Shown here piece after piece: positions 12,112 through 23,617 of a stretch of 64,000 nucleotides of DNA. This stretch comes from Bagarius yarrelli (taxonomy: Eukaryota; Chordata; Actinopteri; Siluriformes; Sisoridae): contig VCAZ01000030.1 in the NCBI GenBank assembly GCA_005784505.1, positions 437,501 through 501,500 of the forward strand, given 5' to 3'. Position 1 is the first letter of the stretch. Each line of letters begins with the position of its first letter. The notes under the pieces were generated by a model. The model made no database searches, was not told the origin of the DNA, and saw nothing but the letters and a program-made list of their open reading frames with translations. Both the position numbers and the translations under genes were made by a program.

Positions 12112-13349
12112 TATTAACTTCTTTATACAAATCAGAATCAAGTCGTTGTGATCCGTTAGGGTATAATAAATGTTGAACATTTGACCAATTCCTGAATATT
12201 CTGCATAATATTTCGAATGTATGTTTGATATTTGAGTTGAGTAGTCTGATCGATAGGCCAGAGTTAAAACTAGCTTATTTGTTTTTATTAACCGCAACGT
12301 CTGCAACGTCTAGTTTAATAAATAGCTGTAATAAAAAGCTCTGGGAAAAAGATCCCTTTTGTGCAAATCTTGACAAATCTGAGGAGGAACTGTCGTCGTC
12401 GCTCTGTGCTGCAAATCATTCTGCCTTGTAAAAATCACAGAATGGGTCATTACATTAAACCGTCTCATCTAATGTCCCGTTCTTTCCGAGCTGGCTCGAG
12501 GCTAAAAAGAGAGGAAGACGGAGAGGTCTAATGGTCTATAGCATTAGTGGGTTAATCGTCCTGTCCCGCTCGCCCGTTTTACTTTAATTGTGAACCGACC
12601 CGTCCTCTAACACCCCCCAAGTCAGGAGACAAGCTTCGAATCGTAATGCTGAGCAAAATTTCTGCTCATTGGTGGTCTGGGATTATCTTTAGCTAAGCTA
12701 ATGACATAAACAGAAAGAAAAATAGAAAACACATAGCCAGGATAGACGTCTGTTGCATTTAGTCATGGAGAACAAACCTGCAGTGCCACCTGCTGAAAAT
12801 GGACTGTTACGGAGATAAAAGATTCCATGTTAAAAGAACAGGTGGTGGTGGTGGTGTTACAAGACAATTTTCCAAACAAATATTTAAACAAATAAACAGC
12901 CCCGATTTGTTTTTTTTAACCACTTCTTTAATTTTGTGCATTTAAAAAAATGTTCTGCTGTTGTTTTTGTCCCTCGCATGACGGAGGTTTTAAATGTTTA
13001 TGATTTTGTAAAACCCTGGCACTTGCTGTTCTGCTCGGTTCGCAGAGTAGGATTCGCTCCATCTGGCAGCCTGGTAAAGTCCTTCCCCGGTCTCAGCTTT
13101 CTGATCGATGGGTTCTCTTGGGTCAATTAGCTGATGGCTAATTGATGAACTAATCCAGTCATTAAGCACCACAGGGAGGCAGTGCAAGTAAATAAACCAT
13201 CATCATTATTATCCTCACTGGCCAGTTCGACATGATGAGAGAAGAGAATGCAGAAGGATGCCTGTATAAAGAAATGTAAAAAAAAAAAAAAAGAATATGA
13301 CATCCTGATTGCTGTTGCTTAAATCTATATCATGAGCCTACTAAAGATA

Positions 13350-15282
13350 CTAATCTAGTCTAATGTCATCTATTAACCCCCACCCACTGTCTACACTCTG
13401 TCCACCCACTTTATTATCTGCTTTTGCTATGTGCCTCCATGTTTCTGGGCAGCATAATTGCGCACCTGTGGCTACAGAGACGTTGAGCGAGTCCACGGCG
13501 GGGTGAAGCTCTCTTCTGGGAGGAATGGTGAGGAAAACGTCACACAGCTCACGCAGCTCAGGCGACAACCCCAAGCCCTCACCACCTACAGAAACAGCAG
13601 TGCATGATCTACTTCCTGATGTGTGTCTACAGTACACATAGAACCACTGCTAAAATTCAGAACTTTAATAATCTTTTGTTACGGTTAGAGACATGCCATA
13701 TTGATAATATACCAATAACAGAGCTGGAAATGATCAAACAATAGACAATCCAGGTTATGCCAAGAATTGTGATTTAGGACAGGTGCCATCTGTCCAATCC
13801 GGAAAAAAAAAACAGAAACCACAAGCAAGGAACTGTGGAGGAAGTGAATCAAACTTTGGGAACACGTGTCGCGTAGAAAGGTAACTTTTCCCGCAGATTT
13901 CCCTGGATTAAATTACAAAAGGTGTCAAATCCGATTTAAGACAATACTGAATAAATAAATCTTTACACAAAGGAGAATTTAAGCAGATAAAAAGCCAGAC
14001 ACACACTAATTAGTTTCATGCAATTATAAAGAGACATACCCATCAGCAAAAGTGTAGGCCGGGACATCTTAAATTCCGAAGAGGAAATAACGGAAACTCC
14101 AGAACTTGTCTCCTCAGGCGCGATACTGCCGACAGCTTGCCATCCATGTTTGCGTTTTACCTGCAGAGTACAGGGTGTGTAGATTTACAACTGCTGAGAA
14201 TTTATCATCTACTGATTTCTTGTAGGACAGTTAAATGTTAGGTCTGATTAGTTCCTGCCCTCTAGAGGCTAAAAAAGGAAGTCCAGTTCATTGATGAGGT
14301 TCGAGAGAAGAAAAAAAAAAAAAACACCTTTATAAAATCAGCCAGGTTCTCATAGCCGTACACGTTCATGATCTCCATCACTCCTGAGCTGGCTTTGCTC
14401 ACCACCGGAGTTAAAGGACAGCTGTTGGAGGAAAAAAAACAACAACATTCAATTCATGCTTAAAGATTAAAAACTAAAAAAAACAACTAGAGCGTACCTG
14501 TTGCGAATGCTACTAGCTACTCTGTCCACTCCTAAAAAATAGGCAGTGCGAAGGACGGAGCCGAGGTTCATCGGATCCTGCACTCCGTCTAAGATGAGCC
14601 ACAGTGGATAAGGGTTTCCATGGCGCCCATTTCCCTGCTCACTGCTGGATTTGTCTTTGGTGAGAAAACCTAAGCGACTGGCTTGAAGGCACAGTCCCTG
14701 GTGGACTACACCACCCATCATTTTCACCATCTCTCGCTTAGTGATGTGCCTAACAGGAACGCCTCGCCTAACTGCCGAGTCACAGACCTTCACCACGGAT
14801 TCTCTCTGGCGTCCTTCCCGATGCTGCACATACAGCTGAACAAGCCTCCGTTTTTCCTGAGTCAAGGCTAGCAAACAAGGTGCCACCCCGAAGACTAACT
14901 CATGTTGATTTTCTTTCTGGAGATGGCTGTTAGTGATCTTGTCCTTGTCTTTCTTAGAAAGCTTCCGAGGTTCTGGTTCGCTGACGTCCTTGAAGTTAGG
15001 CTTTTGCAGTTTGGTGGAAACTTTGTGCTTAGGTCCAGACCCCCTGCCAGGACCTGGTGGCTTTGCAGAAGGACGAATGATTCTAGAAAGATCAACTGAG
15101 GACTTAAAAGGATTACGTCTCACCCGTTGAGAAGTTTTAAAGCCAGTGTCTTCCGGGCAAAAGCATGTTTTGGAGTTGTGATATAGCGCATGTTGTGTGC
15201 AGTCTGTAAAATGGAACGTTGAAATCTCTAAATGAGTGTTATTTGTTATAACGCGTAAGGATCTACAGGCAGTTCTCCACAT
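13350..15282 (-). CDS. mrm1: Mitochondrial rRNA 2'-O-methyltransferase 1
   Basis: SpoU/TrmH-family (SPOUT) enzyme. The family member MRM1 methylates a guanosine 2'-OH in the peptidyl-transferase region of mitochondrial 16S rRNA, using S-adenosylmethionine. Exons read on the minus strand: 15282-14498, 14421-14328, 14160-14040, 13585-13350. All junctions are GT-AG and phases agree, giving 411 aa. The three SpoU motifs are present: NLGSVLRTA (about residues 239-247), the MGGEGLGLS glycine-rich segment (333-341, split by intron 3) and SLNVSVATG (366-374), which form the knotted cofactor site. The start at 15282 (MWRTACRSLR) is preferred because it begins a basic, acid-free mitochondrial-type leader; an in-frame Met lies 15 codons upstream at 15327. 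The region at about 60-140 is basic and low in complexity, and makes the protein longer than the human one (353 aa from memory). The 37 residues after SLNVSVATG do not look like the usual short family tail, so the 3' end is the weakest part of the model. Confidence 0.93.
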
Positions 15283-15729
15283 TTTACTGTGTACGTGATC
15301 AATTTGGCAGACAGGTTCTATTACCACAACATTAACAGAAATACACTGCCATGTTACTATCTATACAAATTCTCATGTCCCACAAAGACACTACTGTTTC
15401 ATCTACCCAAGCTTAAAGGTCATCTCTGAATGTCCAATAATATTGTTTAAATAAAACCGCTATTATAATCAGATTACAGTCTAAATCGTATTATAAATGT
15501 AATTAGACATGTACCAATAAATAAGACTACACGCTTCCTTACACAAGTGTCTCACCGATCATTCTACGATTTAGAACCATGTGCGCTCTGCTTTAGAAAT
15601 ACTTCCGGTGTACCGTTCTCAGATCAGTTTTAATCATTGCCTCCAAGCCTCGTTAAACGCTCCATACATATTTAATGCTGGTCCAGAGTCTGCGTTAAGC
15701 GACCCAAACAGACCGCCCGAGGCTCTCAT

Positions 15730-15740
15730 CGCGCATGCGT
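15730..15740. promoter_or_regulatory. NRF1-like palindrome
   Basis: CGCGCATGCGT matches the core GCGCATGCG of the nuclear respiratory factor 1 site, with one deviation at the outer edge. It lies about 450 bases upstream of both start codons and may serve MRM1, MKS1 or both. Confidence 0.45.
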
Positions 15741-16016
15741 ATTATACACTTCCGTCTACCAAGCGATTCAATCCGGTTAACGCTCTGAATCGGCTCAATG
15801 AGTCGAGACATTTTTAAAACATTCTCTCGCAAGATATTTAAAACAAAAATTATTTATTGTCATTTTTATTATACGTTTAGCCAAAGTACATCCGTTTATC
15901 AAAATAAATCGCCAGATATTGATTAGATTTTGATTTGTGGTCCAATGACTCAGAGTCGACTCGAAAAACATCTGATCACAGAATCGACTCCTATGCAAGA
16001 TTGAATCGCAGCTTTA

Positions 16017-16029
16017 GTTACCATGCAAC
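16017..16029 (+). promoter_or_regulatory. Candidate RFX X-box upstream of MKS1
   Basis: The 13-base sequence GTTACCATGCAAC lies about 157 bases before the MKS1 ATG. It has one perfect RFX half-site (GTTACC) and a second half (GCAAC) that is one base short of the canonical 14-base palindrome. Position and target gene fit a ciliary X-box; binding is inferred. Confidence 0.45.
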
Positions 16030-16185
16030 GAGACGCCTTTGAGTAGCGCTTTTTTCCTGAAATGAACTCTTTAGCTACCTGATTATTAAAAACATTGCAC
16101 CTTTGGCGAATAATATTATATAATCTAGTCGCGATGATTCTGTAAGTCGCATTTCTCAAAACAGCTCCGATTGTGAGGAGGTGAT

Positions 16186-19100
16186 ATGGCTAACGGATGG
16201 TGTACTGACCGCGGGGAAGCCGTGTATCGCTCCCGTGATGCTGTGAAAAACCTCAAAATAAGGTAATGTTTTGTTGCTAGTTTATTAACTAGAGGTTAAA
16301 TTAACTAGAAGTTAACAAGAAATCCACATTACTAACCCATATCTGACTTAAGCTAAAGTTTATATGAGCATGGGCTCCGAGGAAAATTTTTTTTAAAAAA
16401 CTTTTGGTCTACAATTGGAAAAGAATATATACTAATCAAGAATAAATTAAGTTACGTTACAGCTTGTATTGATTTATTTATTTTGCTCTAATACATTCTC
16501 TGGAGTGTAGATCACATCCCATCCATCAAGCAGTTCATCCTCAATAAGCACTTTATCTTGGTTAAGGGGTAGAGAATCTCAGGGGTACCCCAAATCCCTG
16601 GTCACGCCTAAATATGATTTTTGCTGTGGGTTTATAATTTAAAACTATAAAGTCAATTCACAATAGTTCATGAAGTGAAAAGAAATAAAACGCACCACCT
16701 GCAACAGCCAGAACAATGTATATTGGCCTTTTATTTGTTTTGCACATACATTTTCCATTGTATAAAAACAAAGCAACACTGTTTGAAAGGTAATAATCGC
16801 TAAAAAAAATAATGTTACATAAACCAAAAACAAAATTTACGTATACATATAAGATACATTACCTTAATTCCTTTTACTATTATTTTTTATTATCATTTAT
16901 TTATTTATTTGGTGTGCCACCTCAATATTTGTCTCATCTAATCCACCAACAGCAAAGATTAATTAGGTGGTAATGTGTTCCTAATAAAGTGCTGTTGTCT
17001 TTATTATTTAGAGTTCGTATAGAGAGAGTAACATCAGCAGCAGTTCTCACACACCATCTGCAGCAGCAACATCAGCCGGAGCACGGCATCCTCGAGCTCA
17101 ACCCTCTGATCTCCCAAACGCGCTCGAGTGAGTAAAGCGACTAACTGAATGCCAAATGATGCTGTTTTAGAATGTTGATGCACAAGAGAGGCTGTATTAT
17201 TTTTTAAAATACTTATCTATTGTGCAAGAGTCATTTGGAGAGTGCATTCGAAAGGTAAATGCAGAGGCATTTAGAAAGACATACTTGGAAAGCCATTCAA
17301 ATAATTATTTACAGAGTCGTATGCAGAGGCATTTAGAGCCATTTGAAGAGTCATATGTAGCGGCATTTAGATCCATTTGAGGAGTCATATGTAGAGGCAT
17401 TTAGAGAGCTATTCACAAAGTCATTTGGAGTCTTTTAGAGAGCCATTTAAAGAGTCATATGCAGAGGCATTTAGAGTCTGTCGAAGAGTCATTTGTAAAG
17501 GCATTCGAAGAGTCCTTTACATAGGCTTTTGAAGAGCCATTCGGCGAGTCGTTTAGAGAACCATTTGAAGAATCATTTGAAGAGCTATTCGAATGGTCAT
17601 TTGGAAAGTCATTTAGAGAAGCATCCGAGGAGTCATTTGCAAACGTATTTAGTGAACCATTTAAGAGTCATTCGGAGGGACATTTAGAGAGCCATTTAAA
17701 AAAGTCATTTGCAGAGGCGTTTAGAGAACCATTTAAAGAGTCATTTGGAAAACCATATAGCATCGGGTAAAAATAAAAGCATTTTGTGTTTCCTGTAATT
17801 TTTTACAGCTGCTGATGAAGAGGAGCTGGTGGTTGGCTGGCAAGAAAAACTGTTCAGTCGGGTATAAGTTTAAACTGTTGGTTTATTTATTGAAACATAA
17901 TTCAACACTATTTTTAACACTATGCTATTTTTTCCCCCATCACTGTGACACGCAGTATGAAGTGGACCTGTACCAGAACGAGTCGGCGTGCCAGACTCCG
18001 CTGGAAAAACAGTATCACAGCGAAATTGCGGAAATGGAAAAATGTAAAAGAAAGCAAAATCGGCGCATTTTTACCTACACAGACTTCGATCGCTTTACTA
18101 ACTGGGAGGAGGTGAGATATAAAGAAACCTGACAATTCAGAACCTCACTGAAAAAGTCTGTCCTTATGTACTGTAACTCCTAACATTGAGAGTAGATTAG
18201 TTATAGATGTGTGTTTAACCTTGTATAAATGGTTTTAAGCAGCAGGCTCAGAGTTTGCTAACTCCAGACAAGAGCGAGCCCACCTTCCTGGCAGAACGCA
18301 TGGCCAACGTCAGGCACAGACGCCAAGACCGACGGCCAGTGTAAGTTTAACTCCTTTATAAGCATTAAGTTGGCATAACATTACAAATAATACCAGCTAT
18401 GTCTATTTCTGTAGAGACACCAATGTTCCGAAAGCCCGATTAGTGGTGTGGGAGCCGTCCAGAGAGTTTATGAAGAGCAGCCACATTGTCAGCACCCCAA
18501 TGCAGACCATGCACATCATGGCGGATTTGGGACCTGCTGGAAAGTCAGTCACTCAACATGATGCATTCTGTAGTTTAAAAGGTTGATTTAAAATGGGTTC
18601 TCCAAAACAATGATTTTAAAATATAATTTATGACATATTTAATGACATCAGAAAGTAATACCTAAAATGTAATGATTCTTTGATAATTGATCGTTAAAAT
18701 TTATTAAAGAAGACTTTTGATTGGTTAGTATTTCGTCCCAAAAAAATAACTGACATCCATTTAAAACAGTTTATTGTCGGATCAACCCGATTCCAGCCAT
18801 GGCAAAGGGTCTGAATATATAATGTATTACCCTGTTTCTCTATTTAAATGATTTGTAATCAGTGTTTTGTGTTAAACTCTGTTTTATAGCTAAATTCGCA
18901 GATTTGATGGCTATCTGTTTTTGTTTAGGCCGGCGTTAAAGGAGAACGAATACGTCTTGTGCACCATAAAAGCCGACAGTAACGGTGTCCTTACAGTGAA
19001 ACCGGATTTCAACAGCGGTAGAGGACCGTACAGGTAAGAGCTCTGGACTCATCCTGACGTCTTGATCATTTGAACAGTAGAATGTCCTGTTCTTAAAACT

Positions 19101-22100
19101 CTAGTGTTACAAAACATGTAAAGGGTGTGACGTCAGAGCCGAATTAAAGATATTAAAAGCACGTTAACCTGGTCTCTGTTTTAACCCGACGGCAGGCTGG
19201 AGACGGAGGGAGAAAAAAGAGAAGTGTGGCGACTCTACCTGGAAAACGCCTCTGTTCCCGTGAGCGAGGAGGAGAAACAGCGGGAACAGCGCATGTACAG
19301 AGACGTGAGTATGTAGTGTAGTTCGATTCCCAGCTTCACCAAGCCACCACTGCTGGGCCCCTGAGCAAGGCCCTTAACCCCCAATTGCTTAGTTGTATAA
19401 ATGAAGATAAATGTAAGTCGCTCTGGATAAGGACGTCTGCCAAATGCTGCAAATGTAAATGTAAATGTTGTGGAAGCTCGAGCGATAATGCTTAGTTATA
19501 ATTATGAGATGAAGGGATTTTGACTGACTAAATAAACCACCCTTCTTAATACTAATCACTTTGTTTAGTTCCAAATAATCTAAACACATTCCCCAGATAC
19601 CAATTTATACATCTATTATCTTTAAATCTGTTAGAAAAAATTGGTCAAAGAAGACACTTGTGCTGGAAAGAATTATTTTTAATATAGTTTCACTTTTCAT
19701 TCAACGTCACATCGATAGCTTTGATTGAGATTGTAGAAAGTTAGGGTGAAAAACAGGGAAGTGGTAGCTCAGTGATTTAAGATATTGAACTGCTGACTTG
19801 AAGATTAGTGGTTCGATGTCCAGCACCACCAATCTGCCGGGCCCCTGAGAAAGGCCCCTGTTGGATGGAGGGATTATAGAAATGCGTCTAAGTTGCTCTA
19901 GCTAAGAGTTTGGAAATAAAAGTTTAAGTGTTGGACTGCTGAGAAAAATTGGATTAAGAAAAAAAATGGAATAAATGAAGTAAGTTGCTCTGGATAGGGA
20001 TGTCTGCCAAATAAAAAAAATAACTCCGCCTCTTTTTCTTCGCCTCTTTACAGCTCTACAGCCGCCATAAAGATTATCTCAGCAGTCTCGTTGGCCAGGA
20101 TTTCGAAATGGTATGGATCTGCTTTAAATTTCTAAACGGCAGTCATAGCCATGTGCTGCGGTTAGCAGAGTTTTTAAAATCCAGTGTAGATGCATGTGAT
20201 TATGAGCTGGCTGAATTGTGTAGGATAGACGTGCACATGTGTGTGTATCATATATTTATGATTTAATTATTCATTTTGTTGTATTCCAGCCACCGCCAGG
20301 ATTTCTTCGTCTGATCGTTAATGGGGAGATAGGTCAGTATCACCAAAAACCTCCAGATGTTCAGAACAGGAAGCTGTATGGCGAATAAATGACGAAAAAC
20401 AGAGTTAATGTCAGAACTTTGTAAATTCAGGTGGAACTAAATTTTCCGACAGGGAAAACCTACGTGAAAAGGAACTCTGCTGACATTTTACAAATGTAAA
20501 TATAAATAGATAAACATATCCCTCAATATACCTATTAAATAAAAGGAAAAATAATAGCATTTTAAGTTCAAGAAGCTTTATTGTCATTTCAGCCATATAT
20601 AGCAGATGCAGTACACAGTGAAATGAGATAACGTTTCTCCAGGACCCCCTGGTGCTACACAAAACACAGAATTTCACAAAAAGAGCCACTGAACAGAATA
20701 GACATAAAGTGCATGTGTGCAACCTGGTGCAGAACAGACAGTGCAGAAACAGATGCAAACATTACAAAGAAGACAGTAGAGAACAGGACATAACGCTGGA
20801 CAGAACATTCAATAGCGCCAACCAGATTATAAAATGAGGCAAGACATGAAAATGTCTAACAAATTAATAACAATGTTGTGCAAATAGCGTTGTAAAGTGA
20901 CTGTGCTTAACATTTGTTTTGTTTTTGTTTTTTGTTTTTTTTGTTTTTGCTTTCTCTTAACACTTTTGTTTATTTCTTACATGATCTTCATAGCTGTGGT
21001 CTCAAGTCTTTTTATTTTTTATTACAGAAATTATTATCAATTTCTTTTATGGACAAACTAACAGTCCTTGTTTTTTTTTTCAGTTTCTGCACAGGGCTAC
21101 GAGTATGACAACTTGTATGTCCACTTCATCTTGGAGCTGCCAAACAGTAAGCAGCCAAATGACAACTTTTTATAACTTTTTTTTGTTATGTAAATAAATA
21201 ATTCTTGTTTATGGATTTAACTGCTTGTAGACTGGTCCAGCGTGCCGTCTCAGAACCTGTCCGGCGTGACTCAAACCTGTCGAACGCGAGCATCGGGCAA
21301 GGTGAGAACCAGATCAAGGAGAATTACATGCTTCAGCTACGTTTACATTGCAGGCAAATGTGGCCCAAATCTGGGGGTTTTTTTTGCCCACATGTGACTC
21401 AGATCCGATTTCCTTTTGACAGTGTAGACAGCACAAACTGCATCGAATCCAATCTTTTCTACTCAAGTTTGTGCCACTTCCATATGTACTATTGAATTTC
21501 ACACAGATCCGATGTTTGCGATTCGACTGCGGTGTAAATTCATGTGACTGTTACATTATTCTGCACTGAATGTCGGTTGATGTACATAGTGATGTAGTTA
21601 TGTCCTTTTTGTGCAGGACAATGTGGCGTTCTTCTCCTACCCCTTCAGTTTTGAGTCGTTCTTCAGAAAAGAAGATCAGTCCGAAGGTGAGCATTGAGTA
21701 TGAATTAGAGGAAATACAATAATGACACGCCGTATAAACACTTATGTAATGGTATGTGTTGGCGTGTTTGTAGAATCCTTGCCTCAGTGGCCCGTGCTGT
21801 ACTTTAGGGTTCTGACTCTAGACTCCTGGCAGCGCTACAGAACCGAGGGTTACGGCTACATGGTCATGCCTACGACTCCTGGTGAGACTTTTTTTAGGAT
21901 GGGATCACGGCTAACTGTCGGGTTCTGTTGGGGTAATAAATCCTGTGTGTCATCTCAGGATTTCACAGAGTGACCTGTCACACCTGGAGACCCCTGCAGA
22001 CGGGCACCGTAGCTGAACTGAGACGCTTCTTTATTGGCGGTGCTCCAGAACTCGAGGACATCAGTGATGTGAGAATCCCGGGAACGTTCAAGGTACAAAA

Positions 22101-23221
22101 TAGTGAGAACTATGAGTGGCATGTGCACTAGGATCACCTCCAGATTTCTGTGCAGGTTTTTCACCAGATTGTGTCATGTGACAATCCCAAAAGTATTAGT
22201 GAGATCAGACACTAATGTTGGGTGAGGGGGTCTGGGGTTCCCCACTGGGATGAACTGGAACTCCGACTGCATTTCAGACCTCCTCACCACAGGGGGCATT
22301 GTCACGTTGGTCCAGGGTTTGGATAAAAATTGTTTAAGAAATACAGTTAAGGTGTCCACAACCTTTTATCTAAAGAAAATTAATCAGCAATTTTTTTTTA
22401 CCAAAAAATCAGAGTGGAGAACTTTAAATAGTGATCAGAAATGGTCTTCTTAAGTGCAGTTGGAATAAAACACACAATAATATTTGGTGGTCCAGGAATT
22501 TGAATGCAGATAAACTTCCAGACTTTATTATTATTAAATAAGGGAAGTGGTGGCTCATGGTTAAGGTGTTAGACTAACAACCTGAAGATTGTGGGTTTGA
22601 TTTCCAGCTCCACCAAGCCACCACTGCTGGGCCCCTGAGCAAGGTCCTTAACCCTCAATTGCTCAGTTGTATAAATGAGATAAATGTAAGTCGCTCTGGA
22701 TAAGGACGTCTGCCAAATGCTGCAAATATAATGTAAATGTAATTATTTTTTTAAGGGTGATCGTCTAAGCCGGTTCGGGTTTCGAACACAGACGACAGGA
22801 AGCGTCACTTTTAACCTGAACTGCATCCTGCATGCTCGGTAAGGTGAATCTCTGCTAATAAAAAAAGGTGTTTTTCTTTAAACTGTTGTCATAATCTGAT
22901 CGTGGTACTGTTCATCACAGGGTGTTTGTGGAGGCCACCGCTCTAAAGAAGAGACGGCAGACTGTTTTGGACCAGCTGGGAGACCATAGTCAGAAAGGAT
23001 CGGTTTATAATGTGCTAGGTGAAGAAGCCTGATATCACAGCCAATCAGAGCATCATATTTTACATTTCTACAAAGTCATTATAGTCCGTATGTATATGTT
23101 TCCGTGTGTGTGTACAGAGGCATTCCAGAGGGCGCGTAAACGGATGCAGGAAGCCAGAGAAAGTCTTCCCAGAGATCTGATCAACACCACTGGAGCACTT
23201 AACACAGAGTCCTCAGCATGA
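16186..23221 (+). CDS. mks1: Meckel syndrome type 1 protein (B9 domain)
   Basis: MKS1 is a B9/C2-like component of the MKS module at the ciliary transition zone, acting with B9D1 and B9D2 to gate membrane proteins and allow Hedgehog signalling. Eighteen exons were assembled: 16186-16262, 17012-17127, 17809-17861, 17956-18111, 18243-18340, 18415-18543, 18929-19033, 19196-19304, 20054-20110, 20290-20332, 21084-21146, 21231-21301, 21617-21686, 21774-21881, 21959-22092, 22756-22838, 22921-23018, 23118-23221. All have GT-AG borders and consistent phase, giving 557 aa, close to the human 559 with the same exon count. Diagnostic stretches are TDRGEAVYRSRD near the N-terminus, EVDLYQNE, RRIFTYTD, MQTMHIMADLGP, EGEKREVW, AQGYEYDNLYVHF and AELRRFFIGG. 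The B9 domain spans roughly residues 310-440. Exon 5 could start three bases earlier (18240), adding one Gln. Introns carry three SINEs, a 12-bp minisatellite and a dispersed repeat. Confidence 0.97.
17228..17760 (+). repeat. Diverged 12-bp minisatellite in MKS1 intron 2
   Basis: About 530 bases built on a 12-base unit close to GAGTCATTTGAA. In 17,538-17,660 the CATT core recurs at exact 12-base steps (17550, 17562, 17574, 17586, 17598, 17610, 17622, 17634, 17646, 17658). Other parts contain small indels. It ends about 50 bases before exon 3. No frame is open throughout. Confidence 0.9.
19316..19467 (+). repeat. SINE (family 1), 5'-truncated, MKS1 intron 8
   Basis: Starts at the B-box (gttcgattccc) and runs through cccctgagcaaggcccttaac to the tail gtaagtcgctctggataagg and an AAATGT repeat. 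It begins right after exon 8 and its donor. Confidence 0.85.
19758..20018 (+). repeat. SINE (family 1) with internal insertion, MKS1 intron 8
   Basis: Intact-looking head (gtggtagctcagtgatttaag ... ggttcgatgtcc), the family block, then an unrelated or rearranged stretch of about 90 bases before the tail (gttgctctggatagggatgtctgcc). Confidence 0.75.
20566..20905. repeat. Dispersed repeat A, copy 1 (MKS1 intron 10)
   Basis: Begins ttcaagaagctttattgtc and includes ggaccccctggtgctaca and gtgcatgtgtgcaacctgg. It closely matches 58,031-58,398. The family is not identified. Confidence 0.8.
22539..22742 (+). repeat. SINE (family 1) abutting MKS1 exon 16
   Basis: Full-length copy with A-box (ggtggctcatggttaagg), B-box (gggtttgatttcc), family block, tail core gtaagtcgctctggataagg and an ATGTAA tail. 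Its end is only 13 bases before the exon at 22756, so the intron's branch point must lie in or very near the SINE. Confidence 0.9.
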
Positions 23222-23404
23222 GCAAGTCTCCATTTTCTATCAAGACTTAAAAGTATTTTATAATGTGGGTGTTTTTTTAATTTAGTTTGTATAAAGTCAT
23301 GGTTTTTAATGTAAGGTTGCATGTTTGTTTGTTTGTTTTTTTAATAACCTATTCTACCTGCCCACACCTTTTTTTTTAACTAGTTAAATTTTTTAAGTGC
23401 TGAC

Positions 23405-23410
23405 AATAAA
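23405..23410 (+). promoter_or_regulatory. MKS1 poly(A) signal
   Basis: AATAAA lies about 185 bases after the MKS1 stop codon. It is followed within 30-45 bases by a GT/T-rich stretch (ttcggttgtggttgtttt), as expected of a cleavage site. Confidence 0.65.
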
Positions 23411-23617
23411 TTCTGTAATTATGTGTTCGGTTGTGGTTGTTTTATTATTTTGCACTCAATTAATTTCTAATAAAATGACCACTAAAAGGATTAGCGGCTC
23501 CAAGCACCACCACACAGTGAGCAGCAGAGGGCGCCAGAACATCTTACATTTCATTTACATTTTATGTATATATTACATTACATAATATATATATATTACA
23601 TTACTTACATTACAATG

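Larger units (their letters stand above)
1..13349. other. Gene-free flank left of MRM1
   Basis: No exon of a known gene was recognised here; open frames are short and lack homology I can see. It contains SINE and LINE fragments, a Harbinger-like MITE, a Tc1-like relic, two tandem arrays and a GATA/GACA microsatellite block. Between these lie islands of high-complexity, moderately GC-rich sequence (about 2.85-3.1, 3.4-3.55, 5.1-5.35, 8.7-9.05, 9.88-10.2 and 12.45-12.7 kb) that resemble non-coding conserved elements. In human, LHX1 lies next to MRM1, so these could be lhx1 regulatory elements; that is inference. Confidence 0.5.
15283..16185. promoter_or_regulatory. Shared MRM1/MKS1 divergent promoter region
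   Basis: This 0.9-kb interval separates the start codons of two divergent genes, so it probably holds both promoters. Motifs seen: ACTTCCGG at 15601-15608 (ETS/GABPA consensus), CGCGCATGCGT at 15730-15740 (close to the palindromic NRF1 site), another ACTTCCG at about 15749, and GTTACCATGCAAC at 16017-16029, a near match to the RFX X-box. NRF1 and ETS sites are typical of nuclear genes for mitochondrial proteins, and X-boxes of ciliary genes, which fits the two neighbours. No TATA box is obvious. Transcription starts cannot be placed from sequence alone. Confidence 0.6.

Noticed and set aside
11893..12306. A 137-codon minus-strand open frame
   Set aside because: It spans the end of the Tc1 relic and AT-rich flank, has no recognisable domain and is dominated by Lys/Ile/Asn codons expected by chance.
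21333..21600. Possible MITE in MKS1 intron 12 (tacgtttacattgcaggc ... gcggtgtaaattcatgtg)
   Set aside because: The ends are only partly complementary and no target duplication was found.
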